Shown: positions 63,671 through 64,000 of the stretch, piece by piece
Position numbering within the stretch: the first letter of the stretch is position 1
Layout: each line of letters begins with the position of its first letter
DNA from: Agrobacterium tumefaciens
GTDB taxonomy: Bacteria; Pseudomonadota; Alphaproteobacteria; Rhizobiales; Rhizobiaceae
NCBI RefSeq assembly: GCF_017726655.1
Contig: NZ_CP072308.1
Location: forward strand, 1,550,001-1,614,000
Length of the DNA stretch: 64,000 nucleotides
Reading direction: 5' to 3'
Position numbers and translations under genes: made by a program
Notes under the pieces: model-generated
Told to the model about the DNA's origin: nothing
What the model saw: the letters and a program-made list of their open reading frames with translations, nothing else
The model's database searches: none

Positions 63671-64000
63671 TACATGACTCCCTGACGTCTGAATTGTTGG
63701 TAATCCTGGCGGTAATCCGTGCGGCTATCCTCACGGGCGATAAATGATGACTGCTGCCGATCCACACCGGCGGCGGCAGCGAAATGTTCCTGGCGGGCCA
63801 TACGAAATTCGCGCACGGTGCGGCCGAGTTCCAGAATGACGATGTGAAGCGCGTCCGCCTCGGAAGCGCTGGCGCCGCTTTCGGATGCATTGCGGGTTGC
63901 CTGCTGCTGCTGCTCAACGATATCGGCCGCGACGGATTGCAGTTCGCCGGCGTGACCGGATGTGTGCCGCGATACTTCCATGATCATGTCGCTGATACCG
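63670..64000 (-). CDS. Chemoreceptor, C-terminal end only (gene continues past the window)
   Basis: 110 codons with no start inside the window. The segment 'GISDMIMEVSRHTSGHAGELQSVAADIVEQQQQATRNASESGASASEADALH' is the last helix of an MCP signalling domain. The following tail ('DYRQDYQQFRRQGVM') is long. Position as first gene of the che operon matches the soluble receptor (IcpA/McpE type) of rhizobia. Confidence 0.75.
   Translation of the reverse strand, partial: GISDMIMEVSRHTSGHAGELQSVAADIVEQQQQATRNASESGASASEADALHIVILELGRTVREFRMARQEHFAAAAGVDRQQSSFIAREDSRTDYRQDYQQFRRQGVM

Noticed and set aside
1..64000. CRISPR arrays, insertion sequences or prophage genes
   Set aside because: No regularly spaced repeats, transposase, integrase or phage structural genes were seen in the window.

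Overview
The window is a large flagellar, motor and chemotaxis cluster from an alphaproteobacterium of the Rhizobiaceae. Gene content and order fit Agrobacterium (tumefaciens/fabrum group): rhizobial-only genes (motC, motE, visN, visR, rem, cheS, cheT), four flagellins (a tandem flaA-flaB-flaC and a distant flaD), and no cheW inside the che operon. The species call is inference from gene order and protein recognition; no search was run.

Layout. 1-661: 5' part of a WecG/TagA/CpsF-family glycosyltransferase, leaving the window on the left. 866-11387 (minus): flgE-flgK-flgL-flaF-flbT-flgD-fliQ-flhA-fliR, then four small genes that look like fliJ-, flgJ-, flgN- and fliL-type proteins. 11494-12165: rem. 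12448-17572 (minus): a fliH-like gene, motB, motC, fliK and a lytic transglycosylase, tightly overlapping. 17881-19173: flaD. 19476-24630 (minus): motA-fliM-fliN-fliG, an intrinsic terminator, then flhB and an unknown gene. 24816-28317 (plus): DUF1217 gene, flgF, fliI, unknown membrane gene, terminator. 28645-34738 (plus): flgB-flgC-fliE-flgG-flgA-flgI-motE-flgH-fliL-fliP, terminator. 35112-38525 (plus): flaA, flaB, flaC, each with its own terminator and a similar structured leader. 38712-51713: tRNA-Thr(GGT) and housekeeping genes (murA, DUF2948, hisD, UPF0262, a low-molecular-weight phosphatase, infA, maf, yacG, galE, an aminotransferase, mscL) and a frameshifted transporter-like hybrid sensor kinase. 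51768-64000 (minus): a methyl-accepting chemotaxis protein, visR, visN, fliF, then the che operon (soluble MCP C-terminus, cheS, cheY1, cheA, cheR, cheB, cheY2, cheD, cheT).

How the parts work together. VisN/VisR sit at the top and, in Sinorhizobium meliloti, activate rem; Rem activates the basal-body, hook and motor genes; flagellin genes come last. The export apparatus (FlhA, FlhB, FliP, FliQ, FliR, FliI), rings and rod, hook, C-ring (FliG, FliM, FliN) and motor (MotA, MotB, plus periplasmic MotC and its chaperone MotE) are essentially all here. CheA/CheS/CheY1/CheY2 provide two-CheY signalling.

Most interesting signals: flaA, flaB and flaC share a two-hairpin leader in which a TGTCCC element can pair with the ribosome binding site; a hybrid kinase carries two one-base losses 264 bases apart; several small conserved-looking genes plausibly supply missing flagellar functions; a strong intrinsic terminator lies between fliG and flhB; and palindromes lie upstream of visN and rem.
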